A stretch of 64,000 nucleotides of DNA, from contig JAFQDL010000008.1 of NCBI GenBank assembly GCA_017399265.1, forward strand, positions 62,001 through 126,000. The letters run 5' to 3'. Below are positions 37,414-46,108 of this stretch, piece by piece. Each line of letters opens with the position of its first letter. The first letter of the stretch is position 1. The position numbers were made by a program, and so were the translations under genes. The notes below the pieces were generated by a model that was given only the letters and a program-made list of their open reading frames with translations, was not told where the DNA came from and searched no databases. This DNA comes from Clostridia bacterium. Its GTDB lineage: Bacteria > Bacillota > Clostridia > Christensenellales > UBA1242.

Positions 37414-39834
37414 TTATTCAGTAATAGGTTCTTCCTCTACCACTTTTCCAACAACAACATTGAATTCGCCATCGTTATATTTGATTTCATAAGCACTAGA
37501 AACAGCCTTGATATCTACTTCTGCAAGCTTAATAAAATCATTAATCTCAGATGTGATTGTAATATCTTCAATAAATGTCTTAAGAGATACTTTGTTTTCA
37601 GACTTGAATTGTCTAACTAGGGCAACTATATCTAGAACTTTGTCGCCTTTAGCAATTAAATCTTTATCAATATCATTTCCTAAATCTAGATATCTGGAAA
37701 TGTGAATAGATTTCTTTCCTTCAAGTTCTGCAAAGTATGACATATAGATTTCTTCTGTAATATGTGGAATTACAGGGGAGAACATCTTAAGCATTCCAAG
37801 TAGTACATGATAACAAGCATATTTAGCTGACTCGCAAGCGCCTTCGCCATATACATCAGGATTATATAATCTACGTTTAACAAGCTCTACATAGTTGTCA
37901 CAGAATGACCAGAAGAATTTTTCTAATTCATTAAGCGCAAGGGCAATCTCGTATTTTGCTAGATACTTCATATATCTGTCATGTAAATCTTTGTATTTTT
38001 CAATCAACCACTTATCCATGATTTCTAACTCACATTCTTTTGGAGTATAGCCTTCAAGGAAAGATAGAACGAATTTGCTTGCATTCCATAGTTTGTTAAC
38101 AAGTTTCTTACCATTATCAAACTCTACAAGTGAGAATGCTGTGTCTTTTCCTAGAGTCATGTTATTAGCCCAATATCTCGTAACGTCAGCAGAATAAGTC
38201 TTGATGATGTCTTGAGGCGAGTTTGCACTATTAGCCTTAGATTTAGCCAATTTTGAACCATCAGGACTTGTAACATATCCAGAAATCATAAGATCAGACC
38301 AAGGAAGCTTGTTAAAGTGATACAATGATTTAACTATTGTATAGAAGTCCCATACACGAATATTGTCATGTGCATTAGGTCTTAAATTCATAGGGATCAT
38401 TGTATCATCTAGGCCTAGTCCAGTTCTCATATCAGTACTGATTTGAGGAGTTAAACTACTAGTAGCCCAAGTATCCATTACGTCAGTTTCTCCAACGAAT
38501 TCGTTACAGCCACATTCACAAGGTGTTTTTGGCATATCCTTTAGTGGATCAACTGGTAGATCTTCTGCTTCAGCCATTTTTAGTTTTCCACAATTTTTAC
38601 AGAACCAAACTGGGAACGGAATACCAAAATATCTTTGACGAGAAATGCACCAGTTCCAAGATAAGTTTTCTACCCAGTTTAGATATCTTGCTCTCATAGT
38701 CTTTGGATACCAGTTACAATCCATTCCTGCTTTGTATAATTCATCTTTGTGAGATAATACATCAATGAACCATTGTTTCTTAACGGCGATTTCAATAGGT
38801 GTACCACAACGATCATGAGTGGATACTGCGTGTGTAATGCTTTCTTGCTTAATTAGTAAATCTTCTTCTTTTAATTTGTCTAGTACACATTTTCTGCAAC
38901 CAAGTATACTCATGCCTTCAAACTCTTTTGCAAGAGCAGTCATCTTTCCGTCAGCGGTAAAACATTCCTTAATAGGTAGGTTGTGTTTTCTTTGCCATTC
39001 TTTGTCTACGTTGTCACCGAAAGTACAGCACATAACTATTCCAGAACCTTTCTCAAGGTCTACTAGTTCGTCAGTTAGTACTTCTACTTCAAATCCAAAG
39101 TGTGGAACAATTAGTTTTTTATTAAGCAAATGTTTATTTTTCTCATCATTTGGGTTTATGAATACGCATACAACGCCACAAAGCATCTCCGGTCTAGTTG
39201 TTGCTACAACTACATATTCATCTGTGCCAGATATATAGAACTTAAGATAGTTGAATGTGCTCTCTATATCTTTATCCTCTAGTTCACTTTGAGCACAAGC
39301 TGTTCTACACTCAGTACACCATAGCGCTGGAGCCTCTGCGTGATAAATTTTACCTTTCTTGTATAGTTCCAAGAATGAGTGTTGACTTATCTTTTGAGTA
39401 CGTGGTGCAATTGAAGAATAGTGTGTCTTTAAGTTGCAGCTAAATCCTGCTGATTTGTATAGATCAAAGAACTCATCTTCTAATTTCTTAGTTTCATCTA
39501 AGCAGATGTTTACGAATGTCTCACGAGGCAACTCATAAGCCTTTTTCTTAATGACTTTCTCTACATATCTTTCTGTAGGTAGTCCGTTATCATCAAAACC
39601 AAATGGGAAGTAAACATTCTCGCCCAACATTCTGTGATGTCTAGCAACTGTTTCGATATGCATATAAGATGATAAGTGTCCCATATGAATTTTACCATTA
39701 ACAGTTGGAGGAGGAGTATCTATAGAATAAACTTTCTTGTTACTTCCTTCTTCAAATTTATAAATATCATTTTCAAACCAATAATCTTGCCATTTCTTCT
39801 CATTAATAGAGAAATTATATTTCTTTTCTAGCAT
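37414..39834 (-). CDS. valS: Valyl-tRNA synthetase, short archaeal-type
   Basis: 806 aa class I synthetase. The HIGH motif is 'HMGH' at residues 50-53, within 'PPPTVNGKIHMGH', and is followed by 'GFDDNGLPTERYVEK', the valine-specific archaeal/rickettsial form. The editing CP1 domain spans about 190-340 ('VATTRPEMLCGVV'). 'NWCISRQRYFGIPFPVW' and a zinc ribbon 'CKNCG...CECGC' follow, then 'DTWATSSLTPQ', and the KMSKS loop reads 'KLAKS' (about residue 527). Anticodon-binding helices come next, but the long C-terminal coiled coil of Bacillus ValS is absent (806 versus about 880 aa). No T-box leader is seen upstream. Preceded by GGAGGAAAAA. Confidence 0.93.
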   Translation of the reverse strand: MLEKKYNFSINEKKWQDYWFENDIYKFEEGSNKKVYSIDTPPPTVNGKIHMGHLSSYMHIETVARHHRMLGENVYFPFGFDDNGLPTERYVEKVIKKKAYELPRETFVNICLDETKKLEDEFFDLYKSAGFSCNLKTHYSSIAPRTQKISQHSFLELYKKGKIYHAEAPALWCTECRTACAQSELEDKDIESTFNYLKFYISGTDEYVVVATTRPEMLCGVVCVFINPNDEKNKHLLNKKLIVPHFGFEVEVLTDELVDLEKGSGIVMCCTFGDNVDKEWQRKHNLPIKECFTADGKMTALAKEFEGMSILGCRKCVLDKLKEEDLLIKQESITHAVSTHDRCGTPIEIAVKKQWFIDVLSHKDELYKAGMDCNWYPKTMRARYLNWVENLSWNWCISRQRYFGIPFPVWFCKNCGKLKMAEAEDLPVDPLKDMPKTPCECGCNEFVGETDVMDTWATSSLTPQISTDMRTGLGLDDTMIPMNLRPNAHDNIRVWDFYTIVKSLYHFNKLPWSDLMISGYVTSPDGSKLAKSKANSANSPQDIIKTYSADVTRYWANNMTLGKDTAFSLVEFDNGKKLVNKLWNASKFVLSFLEGYTPKECELEIMDKWLIEKYKDLHDRYMKYLAKYEIALALNELEKFFWSFCDNYVELVKRRLYNPDVYGEGACESAKYACYHVLLGMLKMFSPVIPHITEEIYMSYFAELEGKKSIHISRYLDLGNDIDKDLIAKGDKVLDIVALVRQFKSENKVSLKTFIEDITITSEINDFIKLAEVDIKAVSSAYEIKYNDGEFNVVVGKVVEEEPITE

Positions 39835-39864
39835 TTTTTCCTCCGAATTAAATACGTACCAACT

Positions 39865-39893
39865 ATTGTATCAAAAAGACTAAAAATTTGCAA
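39865..39893 (-). promoter_or_regulatory. valS promoter
   Basis: Minus strand TTGCAA (39893-39888), 17 bp, TACAAT (39870-39865); the leader is only about 25 nt, too short for a T-box. Confidence 0.7.
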
Positions 39894-40054
39894 CTGTTTA
39901 CTAAAATATTATCTTAAGATAAATATATTTTGTATAATAAGTCATAGAATATCGTGTATTGAGTCGTTTGTTAGTTTTTTTTATCATCAAATATTTACTT
40001 AAATTTTACCAAATATTTGTTATTATGCTATTATGCGAAATATGACAAAATTTG

Positions 40055-40083
40055 TTGATTTTGTTATAAATTTAAGATAAAAT
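40055..40083 (+). promoter_or_regulatory. degV-gene promoter
   Basis: TTGATT (40055-40060), 17 bp, TAAAAT (40078-40083), followed by GGAG and ATG 40111. Confidence 0.6.
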
Positions 40084-40110
40084 AACTACAAGTTTGTTTT
40101 AGGAGAAAAT

Positions 40111-40998
40111 ATGGAAAAGTTTTACGTTTCAACAGATAGTACAGCAGATTTATTCAAATCTGAGATAGAAGAATTAAAGGTGTTTTTCTTGCCTCTTAGC
40201 ATATCTTATACCAAAGGGGATACGACTGAAGTAAAACCTGATAATTTTCAGAGTCATGAAGAGTATGTAGAGTTCTTTAATAAGTTAAGAAATGGTTATG
40301 TTGTTAAAACATCTATGAACAACAACTATATCCACGAAGAATATTTTAGGGGAATTGCAAAACAAGGAGTAAAGAAACTTATTCATTTTACAATCTCATC
40401 TGGTCTTGCTAGAACTAAAGAAGTTGCAGCTCAAGCAATTGAAGAAGTAAGAAAAGAATATCCAGATTTTGAATGTGTTGTAATAGATCCATTATCCACA
40501 ACCGTAGGTCAAGGTTTGTTAGTTAGAATAGCATGTGAGATGAGAGATGGCGGCAAGACTCTAGAGGAAACAGCAGAGTATTGTAATAAGATTAAGCATC
40601 ACTTGCAACACTATATCTTGGTTAGTAACCTAGATTACTTAAAAGCTGGTGGTAGAATTTCTGGATTTGCAGCCCAAATTGGAAAGTTAGCAAAATTAAC
40701 TATTACTATTGATTTTGATAAAGATGGAAAACTTTGTATAAGAAACAAAGCGATCGGTGGGTTAAAGAAAGGTATCTCTAATATTGTAAAGGGTTTAACA
40801 AATCATAAACCTATGGAGAATAGTAGATGTATCGTTGCTCATACAGATAATCCTACAGGAGCAGAAATGCTTGCTAAAGAGATTGAAAAGGTGAGTGGTA
40901 TTGTTCCAGAGATAAGAATTATTGGTCCAACTATTGGTGCGCATGTAGGCCCAGATGGAATAGCGTATATATTCCTATCAGAGGATACAAGAAAATAA
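40111..40998 (+). CDS. DegV family fatty-acid-binding protein
   Basis: 295 aa. 'VSTDSTADLF' at the N-terminus, 'VKTSMNNNYIHEEYF' (the family 'T-S-x-P/x' loop), 'IHFTISSGLARTKEVAAQA' and 'VIDPLSTTVGQGLLV' are the hallmarks of the two-domain DegV fold that binds one fatty acid. 'NLDYLKAGGRIS' is the conserved helix start. In Firmicutes FakB proteins of this family present fatty acid to the kinase FakA; no FakA homologue is visible here, so the partner is unknown. Followed by its own terminator. Confidence 0.9.
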   Translation: MEKFYVSTDSTADLFKSEIEELKVFFLPLSISYTKGDTTEVKPDNFQSHEEYVEFFNKLRNGYVVKTSMNNNYIHEEYFRGIAKQGVKKLIHFTISSGLARTKEVAAQAIEEVRKEYPDFECVVIDPLSTTVGQGLLVRIACEMRDGGKTLEETAEYCNKIKHHLQHYILVSNLDYLKAGGRISGFAAQIGKLAKLTITIDFDKDGKLCIRNKAIGGLKKGISNIVKGLTNHKPMENSRCIVAHTDNPTGAEMLAKEIEKVSGIVPEIRIIGPTIGAHVGPDGIAYIFLSEDTRK

Positions 40999-41019
40999 AT
41001 TAGTAATGTTTTGTGAATA

Positions 41020-41058
41020 AAAAAAAGTCGCTTATGGTTATTTAAGCGATTTTTTATT
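41020..41058 (+). terminator. Terminator after the DegV gene
   Basis: GTCGCTTA / TTAAGCGAT stem with T-run. Confidence 0.85.
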
Positions 41059-41150
41059 GTATTTAATTTATATTGTTAAAATACCGCTAAAGATAGCCGT
41101 ATTATAATAGTTTGAATAGTATTAAATAATTTGTAAAGATAGATGTTTTT

Positions 41151-41188
41151 TTAAAAAAAAGTGGGTTTTATTAAACTCACATTTTTTT
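41151..41188 (-). terminator. Terminator of the two-TM paralogue operon
   Basis: GTGGGTTT-TATT-AAACTCAC hairpin, with T-run on the minus strand (A-run on plus). It lies about 80 bp past the last array gene and so ends the minus-strand operon. Confidence 0.75.
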
Positions 41189-41260
41189 ATAACTATATCT
41201 TTTTTTAATAAGTAATAATGTCTATTTGCTTTTATTAAGTAATCTCAAAAATAGATAATA

Positions 41261-41866
41261 TTAAGCTTCCATTACATCTTCTTTTTTAGATAATTTCTTT
41301 TCTTCGTGCTTTATAGAGTCTTTTAAGATTTTTCTGTAATCTAAGTAGTCTTTGCCGTTGAAACCTGCTTTTATTGTAGAAGTAATAGCACAACCACTTA
41401 GTGCTATTGTAGGCACAAATAGTGCTGTAAATGCAGCGGTTGAGTGTGTGCACTCACGATTAATTTTGTTATATTCTTCTGCTTGTTCTTCGTCTGTTGA
41501 GCTCAAATATGCAAGAGCATTTTTACCACTATTTATTTCTTCTTTATAACCTAAATATTCACTTGCAGAGATTTTTCCGCTAGTATAATTTTCATATGCA
41601 TTAGCTAATTGTTGGTTACATAATTCTATATATTCAGGGTTTTGCTCTACTTTGCTTATTATTGCATCGCATTGATCAGATGTTTCAAACGAATTATCAA
41701 GATTATCTAAACAAAGATTTCCTGTAAGCAAAGATCCTGCTATAAGTAATGCGGCAATGATACTACTTGCTTTGAATCTAGACTTACATTCATCTTTTAT
41801 GTTTAGTGGCCATTTTATTTGGTCATAATAAGGCTTGTGTTGTAAATTTTTCTTACTTAAGTTCAT
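41261..41866 (-). CDS. Two-TM array paralogue 12 (last gene), 201 aa
   Basis: Last member of the array. SD GGAGGG. Basic N-terminus, TM1 about 32-50, ectodomain opening 'NPEYIELCNQQ' with the family motif 'YTSGKISASEY', TM2 about 145-165, and a Lys/Glu tail ending 'KKEDVMEA'. The N-terminal 'HKPYYDQIK' resembles paralogue 4 ('NKPYYEEIK'), so these two share an extra cytosolic motif. It carries several cysteines ('LCNQQ', 'NRECTHS', 'LSGCAIT'), unlike most members. Function unknown. Confidence 0.85.
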   Translation of the reverse strand: MNLSKKNLQHKPYYDQIKWPLNIKDECKSRFKASSIIAALLIAGSLLTGNLCLDNLDNSFETSDQCDAIISKVEQNPEYIELCNQQLANAYENYTSGKISASEYLGYKEEINSGKNALAYLSSTDEEQAEEYNKINRECTHSTAAFTALFVPTIALSGCAITSTIKAGFNGKDYLDYRKILKDSIKHEEKKLSKKEDVMEA

Positions 41867-41883
41867 ATAGTTTTCCCTCCAGT

Positions 41884-42375
41884 TTATTCTTTAAATCCGC
41901 CGCCACAGCACATATATTCTTCATCTTTTGCCTTTGCGGCTAATACTGCGCTTGCTCCAGATGCGGCAGATCCAAGAAAGAAAGATCCTAGTATACTAGC
42001 AGCGATATTTTCTGAATCTTTACTAAGTTCAACTTTTGCATTTTCTAGATTTGTAAGTTCTGCTTTAGTATCTGTATCTACGTACTGATCTTTAATATAT
42101 TCGTTAGAACCTATTCTTTTTAATTCGTAATCCATACTTTCAGATGATAAAGTTCCTGTTTGTACAGCTTCACTTAGTTTAATTGCTTTTTCTGCATAGA
42201 ATTCTTGATACTTAGTTGAACTTTTTATATCTTGATATTTTTCTGCTAGTTCGCTACATATTTCATGACTTTTTTCGTTTGCTTTATCTATACTAATTAT
42301 ACTGCCAATAAGGTTTATGCCTGATAATGCAGCAACTAGTAGTGAAGCAATTGATAATGCTCTGTATTTATTCAT
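41884..42375 (-). CDS. Two-TM array paralogue 11, 163 aa
   Basis: SD AGGAGAG. TM1 about 8-28, ectodomain 'STKYQEFYAEKAIKL' then 'VQTGTLSSESMDYELKRI' and 'YIKDQYVDTDTKAELTNLE', and TM2 about 125-147 (Ala/Gly/Ser-rich). It ends with a cysteine pair 'YMCCGGGFKE', which could be a lipidation or metal site and is unique in the array. Short cytosolic N-terminus (7 residues). Function unknown. Confidence 0.85.
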   Translation of the reverse strand: MNKYRALSIASLLVAALSGINLIGSIISIDKANEKSHEICSELAEKYQDIKSSTKYQEFYAEKAIKLSEAVQTGTLSSESMDYELKRIGSNEYIKDQYVDTDTKAELTNLENAKVELSKDSENIAASILGSFFLGSAASGASAVLAAKAKDEEYMCCGGGFKE

Positions 42376-42386
42376 TACTTTCTCTC

Positions 42387-42869
42387 CTAATTGTTTTCCA
42401 TCTCTTCGTCTTGTTTCTTTCTGGAAGAAGATTCAATTGCAATGCATAGACCTGCACTAACGCCAGCACAAGAAGCTAATATTAGGCCAATTCCTCCGCC
42501 TATTTTTCCTTCTGATTGATAGATTTTATTTTCTAAATTATTAATTGTTTGTTGTTTTTCTGGATTCATATGTGCATAAATTGTATCATTTGAGTCTAAT
42601 TTTGCTAAAGATCTATGTAAAGTTTCGTTAGTAATAGATCCGCTGTTGTAGGCTTCTGTATACTCTTTTACTTTCTCATCAATATAAGTTTTATACTCAG
42701 GAGATAATTTATATACCAAATATGTATTGCTTAGTTCTTGTTCGGCTTGAGTATTGGTATTTACTCCAGATAAGAAATTGTGCGCTCCTAAAGCTATTCC
42801 AGCTATTGACAATGAACAAAGCGCTCCAGAAGTTAATTTTATTATATTTTGTTTAGTTTCGCTTTTCAT
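42387..42869 (-). CDS. Two-TM array paralogue 10, 160 aa
   Basis: SD GGAGAG. TM1 about 11-30, ectodomain 'SPEYKTYIDEKVKEYTEAYN' followed by 'SGSITNETLHRSLAKL' and 'PEKQQTINNLENK', TM2 about 124-145 ('GGIGLILASCAGVSAG'), and the charged tail 'SSRKKQDEEMENN'. One of the clearest examples of the shared pattern. Function unknown. Confidence 0.85.
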   Translation of the reverse strand: MKSETKQNIIKLTSGALCSLSIAGIALGAHNFLSGVNTNTQAEQELSNTYLVYKLSPEYKTYIDEKVKEYTEAYNSGSITNETLHRSLAKLDSNDTIYAHMNPEKQQTINNLENKIYQSEGKIGGGIGLILASCAGVSAGLCIAIESSSRKKQDEEMENN

Positions 42870-42883
42870 ATTTTCTCTCCTTA

Positions 42884-43393
42884 TTACATTGTTTGTTCTG
42901 TTTCTTTTTTTCTAAAGAATCTTGGTTTGGTACGGCCGGCTGCAACATCATCAATATGGGCGAGTGCCGCAGTTGCACCACCAAATACGCCTAGACAACC
43001 GAAGGTGGCTAATACACTAGCGCCAGTTTTTTCGTGGTAGTGATCTCTTTCTTCTTCTAAAGCTGTTATGGTGCTTTTATCTTCTTCAGTTAATGGGTAG
43101 TTTGATTTGATATAATCTAGATTTTGAAAGTTGTCGTATTCTTCTGAGAAATCTTTGATAGAAAAATCTTCACTAGCAAAGTCTATATCTTGTATCTTGT
43201 TTGCTACAAATTGCTTGTATTCTATTTTTTCAACAATTCCTGCAGTGTAGCCTTCTAATTTTTCTTCTGCTTTATTTCTTAATTCTCCATTATGACTAAT
43301 AGAATACATGCCTAAACCTGTGGTTGTAACTGTTAGTAGGGCAGAGCCTAGTAGACTATAATATGCTAATTTTCTTTTAGTTAGATTATTCAT
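42884..43393 (-). CDS. Two-TM array paralogue 9, 169 aa
   Basis: I place the start at ATG 43393 (AGAGGAAATGGAAA upstream), 19 codons inside the longest frame, so that it overlaps the stop of paralogue 8 by only 8 bases. TM1 about 8-30, ectodomain 'KIEYKQFVANKIQDI' with a variant motif 'SEDFSIKDFSEEY', 'PLTEEDKSTITALEEERDHY', and TM2 'ASVLATFGCLGVFGGATAAL'. The end 'RTKPRFFRKKETEQTM' is matched by the gene fragment at 44048-44230, marking these as closest relatives. Function unknown. Confidence 0.83.
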   Translation of the reverse strand: MNNLTKRKLAYYSLLGSALLTVTTTGLGMYSISHNGELRNKAEEKLEGYTAGIVEKIEYKQFVANKIQDIDFASEDFSIKDFSEEYDNFQNLDYIKSNYPLTEEDKSTITALEEERDHYHEKTGASVLATFGCLGVFGGATAALAHIDDVAAGRTKPRFFRKKETEQTM

Positions 43394-43889
43394 TTTCCAT
43401 TTCCTCTTCTTTACGGGCTTTGTCTGGTTTTTGGTAAACATGGTCTCCAATTTTAGAAATACCTAATCCTGCTAAACTTGAAATCATTCCAATACCGAAC
43501 GCACCCAAAGCACTTAGTTCTTTATTGTCTAAGGCTACTTTCTTTGTTTCTAATTCGTTTACCTCTTCTAGATCAGCAGGGGATAAATACTTATCTTTCA
43601 TATTATCTCTGCTTTGGATATAGTCTATATTTTGATTGATGTTGTCTACAGCAATTTTTCCACTATTAACTTGATCCATTATTTCATTAAATTCTGCTTT
43701 AACAAATTCTTGATAACTAGAGTTGGCTGTAATGTCGTTATAGAAATTATCAATATCTTGTCTGTTTAATGTTTGCTGTATTGATGTTGGCATTAGTGTG
43801 CCTAATCCTACTAACATAGTAGCAACGCCAAGTAATGCAAGTGTAGTGCCTCCAATATTTAGAGCCATTCCTTTTCCTCTATTATTCAT
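43386..43889 (-). CDS. Two-TM array paralogue 8, 167 aa
   Basis: SD AAAGGAG. TM1 about 9-31, ectodomain 'NSSYQEFVKAEFNEIMDQVN' then 'SGKIAVDNINQNIDYI' and 'YLSPADLEEVNELETKK', TM2 about 127-147, and tail 'KPDKARKEEEMENE', almost the same as the end of paralogue 10. The 158 bp upstream (43890-44047) separates it from the fragment and contains A+T-rich TATAAT-like sequences (minus strand 43979-43960 region), so a secondary promoter is possible but not clear. Confidence 0.85.
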   Translation of the reverse strand: MNNRGKGMALNIGGTTLALLGVATMLVGLGTLMPTSIQQTLNRQDIDNFYNDITANSSYQEFVKAEFNEIMDQVNSGKIAVDNINQNIDYIQSRDNMKDKYLSPADLEEVNELETKKVALDNKELSALGAFGIGMISSLAGLGISKIGDHVYQKPDKARKEEEMENE

Positions 43890-44047
43890 AATTTTTTCTC
43901 CTTTGTTTTGTATTTTATGGGTTGTTTGTATTTTATTTGTATTTTTAATATATTTAATATCGTGATATTATATTATAGTTATCTGACAATATGATGATAT
44001 AATATGACATAATCTTATCAAAATAAGTTATTACATTTTGCTATAAT

Positions 44048-44230
44048 TTACATCGTTTGTTCTTCATCTTTTGTTCTAAATCTTAAAGGTTTTGCTTTTC
44101 CTGCTATAACATCCATTTTATGCGCTGCGACTATTCCTGGAATTAAACAGCCGAATACGCCTAATAATGTTCTAGACATAATTTTGTTGCCAGTTTCTAT
44201 ATTTTCTTGATAATCTTCCTTGTTACATAT
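44048..44230 (-). pseudogene. Truncated two-TM array paralogue (C-terminal fragment)
   Basis: Directly after the stop of paralogue 6, in another frame, the minus strand encodes 'KEDYQENIETGNKIMSRTLL', 'GVFGCLIPGIVAAHKMDVIA' and 'GKAKPLRFRTKDEEQTM' before TAA (44048-44050). It aligns with the last 57 residues of paralogue 9: 'HYHEKTGASVLATFGCLGVF', '..AAGRTKPRFFRKKETEQTM'. The N-terminal TM, ectodomain and start codon are missing, and an in-frame TAG lies at 44231-44233. Most likely the remains of a paralogue deleted by recombination between neighbours. Confidence 0.8.
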
Positions 44231-44792
44231 CTAATGTTGGGTTTTCTTCTTCTTTTTTCTTTAAATACTCTAATCTGTTTTTTGCATTCTTTTGTAATGA
44301 ATTATATATAGACAGATCTGCACCATAAGGTACGCTAACTCCAGTTGCAACTATAGAAAGTAGTGAAGTTATAATACCAGCACCTGAGTGTGTGCTTGAC
44401 TTGTCTGTCATTTCTTCATACTCAGTGTATTTCGCTGGGGTGGTATCTTTCATTGTTTCTAGAATAGTTTCTTTGTTATTTAGGTTATCTAGTGTGGTTA
44501 TTGCGTTATCTAGAGAAACTTTTCCGTCAGAGTACTCTTTTCCTACTTCATTAAATTTGCTGCTAGCAATGCTTACGTATTCAGTACTGTTATAGTAATC
44601 ATTTAGTATTTGATTTGCATTTTCATTGTAGTCTATTGATTGTTTAAATTGTGGCATTGCAACTGCTAAGAATGCTAGTCCAGTGGCTAGGGCGATTGCG
44701 AATTTTTTTCCACTTTTTTTAATACATCTTTGATAAAAATCTAGATCTTGTTCTATGTCTTTTTTTGTTTCTACTTCTTTGATATATGGCAT
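44223..44792 (-). CDS. Two-TM array paralogue 6, 189 aa
   Basis: SD AAGGAGG. A cytosolic start of about 30 residues ('KDIEQDLDFYQRCIKK'), TM1 about 31-49, ectodomain 'STEYVSIASSKFNEVGKEYS' then 'DGKVSLDNAITTLDNL' and 'PAKYTEYEEMTDK', TM2 about 137-157, and tail 'LEYLKKKEEENPTLDM'. The motif Gly-Lys-Val-Ser replaces Gly-Lys-Ile-Ser. Function unknown. Confidence 0.85.
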   Translation of the reverse strand: MPYIKEVETKKDIEQDLDFYQRCIKKSGKKFAIALATGLAFLAVAMPQFKQSIDYNENANQILNDYYNSTEYVSIASSKFNEVGKEYSDGKVSLDNAITTLDNLNNKETILETMKDTTPAKYTEYEEMTDKSSTHSGAGIITSLLSIVATGVSVPYGADLSIYNSLQKNAKNRLEYLKKKEEENPTLDM

Positions 44793-44828
44793 GTTTAATC
44801 CTCCTTAATTTTTAAATAATTAATCCTC

Positions 44829-45395
44829 TTAGACTTCTGCTTCCATCTCTTCTTCTTTATTTTTACTTAATTTCTTTGCATTTTCTTTGCTTTTTTTAAG
44901 ACATTTATTAGATTCTAATGTGTCAGATATGTTAAATATAGTAGGTAGCAAAGATGCACTAGCAGAAAATAATCCTATAATAGTGCTAATAGCAGGGATA
45001 GTTGCTTTTCGTTCGAAAGATTGATATTTTTCATATTGTTCTGGTCTATTTACCTTTAATAATTCGGCAGTGTTGTCGTTACTAGCGAAAGCTTCTATTT
45101 TTTTAAAGCATTCTTCTGCGCTGATTTCGCCTTTTGCTAATTCTGAGTTTGCACTAATAATATTAGCATTTGCAAGTTCTATATATTCAGGTTCTGCTTG
45201 ATAATCTGAAAGGATATTCTCTCTCTTACTATCCGCATCAAAACAAGCTTTACCTGCACCAAATATTAGGGCAGTTGATAATGCTAATGCTATACCGCAT
45301 TTTATGGCTTTGCCTGCAAAGTGATTTCTTCTGTCTTTATAATATTCAATATTATCTAAATTACTTTGTATTTTTCTATTAATTTTTATATCCAT
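44829..45395 (-). CDS. Two-TM array paralogue 5, 188 aa
   Basis: Start chosen at ATG 45395, seven bases after GGAGGG; the ATG five codons upstream would bury the SD. Cytosolic 'IQSNLDNIEYYKDRR', TM1 about 31-50, ectodomain 'EPEYIELANANIISANSELA' then 'KGEISAEECFKKIEAF' and 'RPEQYEKYQSFERK', TM2 about 138-160, and tail ending 'LSKNKEEEMEAEV'. Its 'PEYIEL' opening matches paralogue 12. Function unknown. Confidence 0.85.
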   Translation of the reverse strand: MDIKINRKIQSNLDNIEYYKDRRNHFAGKAIKCGIALALSTALIFGAGKACFDADSKRENILSDYQAEPEYIELANANIISANSELAKGEISAEECFKKIEAFASNDNTAELLKVNRPEQYEKYQSFERKATIPAISTIIGLFSASASLLPTIFNISDTLESNKCLKKSKENAKKLSKNKEEEMEAEV

Positions 45396-45434
45396 TATTT
45401 TACCCTCCATGATTATCGTAAATAAGTTAGAACA

Positions 45435-46025
45435 TTAGTCGCCCATTTCTTCTTTTTGTTTTAACTTATCTTCTTGTAGACTAACTGATCTATTTAATGC
45501 AGATTTTTTATCTTTGTATTCACTAATGTTGTACAAAGTGCCACCAATTCCTTGAACAATTGTTGAAACTGCAAATCCTACAGTTCCTAAAGTACTCATT
45601 ACTACCAATCCTGTTGCTAGGTTATATTTATCTTCTAAACTTTCAATTTCTTCAAGCTTGGCTAGATTGGTGTCTTCATAATATCTCTTAACTTGACTAT
45701 CTTCTAGAAGATCTAATTTTTCTTCATTGTATTTTTCTTCGCTGATTTTGCCAGCATGGTATTGTGAATCTACAAAATCAATTTTGGAATCGATATAATC
45801 TACATATTCATGAGTAAGTTTTGTACTTTGAGTCATTGTGTTGATATCATTAGTTGCTGTATCTGCAGTGTTTGCAGCTGTTATTGTACCAAAAATAAAG
45901 CCAGATGTTGCAAGTACAAGAGCTGTAGTTACTGCAGTGCTTTTGATTGCTGCAGTTCTGGCATTATTTTTTTCAATTAATCTTTCTTTAATTTCTTCAT
46001 AATATGGTTTGTTTTTTAATTTCAT
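45435..46025 (-). CDS. Two-TM array paralogue 4, 196 aa
   Basis: SD AAAGGAAATTAAG. N-terminus 'LKNKPYYEEIKERL' as in paralogue 12, TM1 about 30-51, ectodomain 'THEYVDYIDSKIDFVDSQYH' then 'AGKISEEKYNEEKLDLL' and 'LAKLEEIESLEDKYN', TM2 about 137-160, and tail 'SLQEDKLKQKEEMGD'. Function unknown. Confidence 0.85.
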   Translation of the reverse strand: MKLKNKPYYEEIKERLIEKNNARTAAIKSTAVTTALVLATSGFIFGTITAANTADTATNDINTMTQSTKLTHEYVDYIDSKIDFVDSQYHAGKISEEKYNEEKLDLLEDSQVKRYYEDTNLAKLEEIESLEDKYNLATGLVVMSTLGTVGFAVSTIVQGIGGTLYNISEYKDKKSALNRSVSLQEDKLKQKEEMGD

Positions 46026-46108
46026 TTTCTTAATTTCCTTTATTCTTAAAATTTTATTAGTTTGTAATGTTTAATTAGATATATATGTAAAATTGACAAT
46101 GGGAATTA

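Noticed and set aside
39835..40110. T-box leader for valS
   Set aside because: The promoter lies about 30 bases from the start codon and no AGGGTGGNACCGCG core is present. The alaS upstream region is likewise too short.
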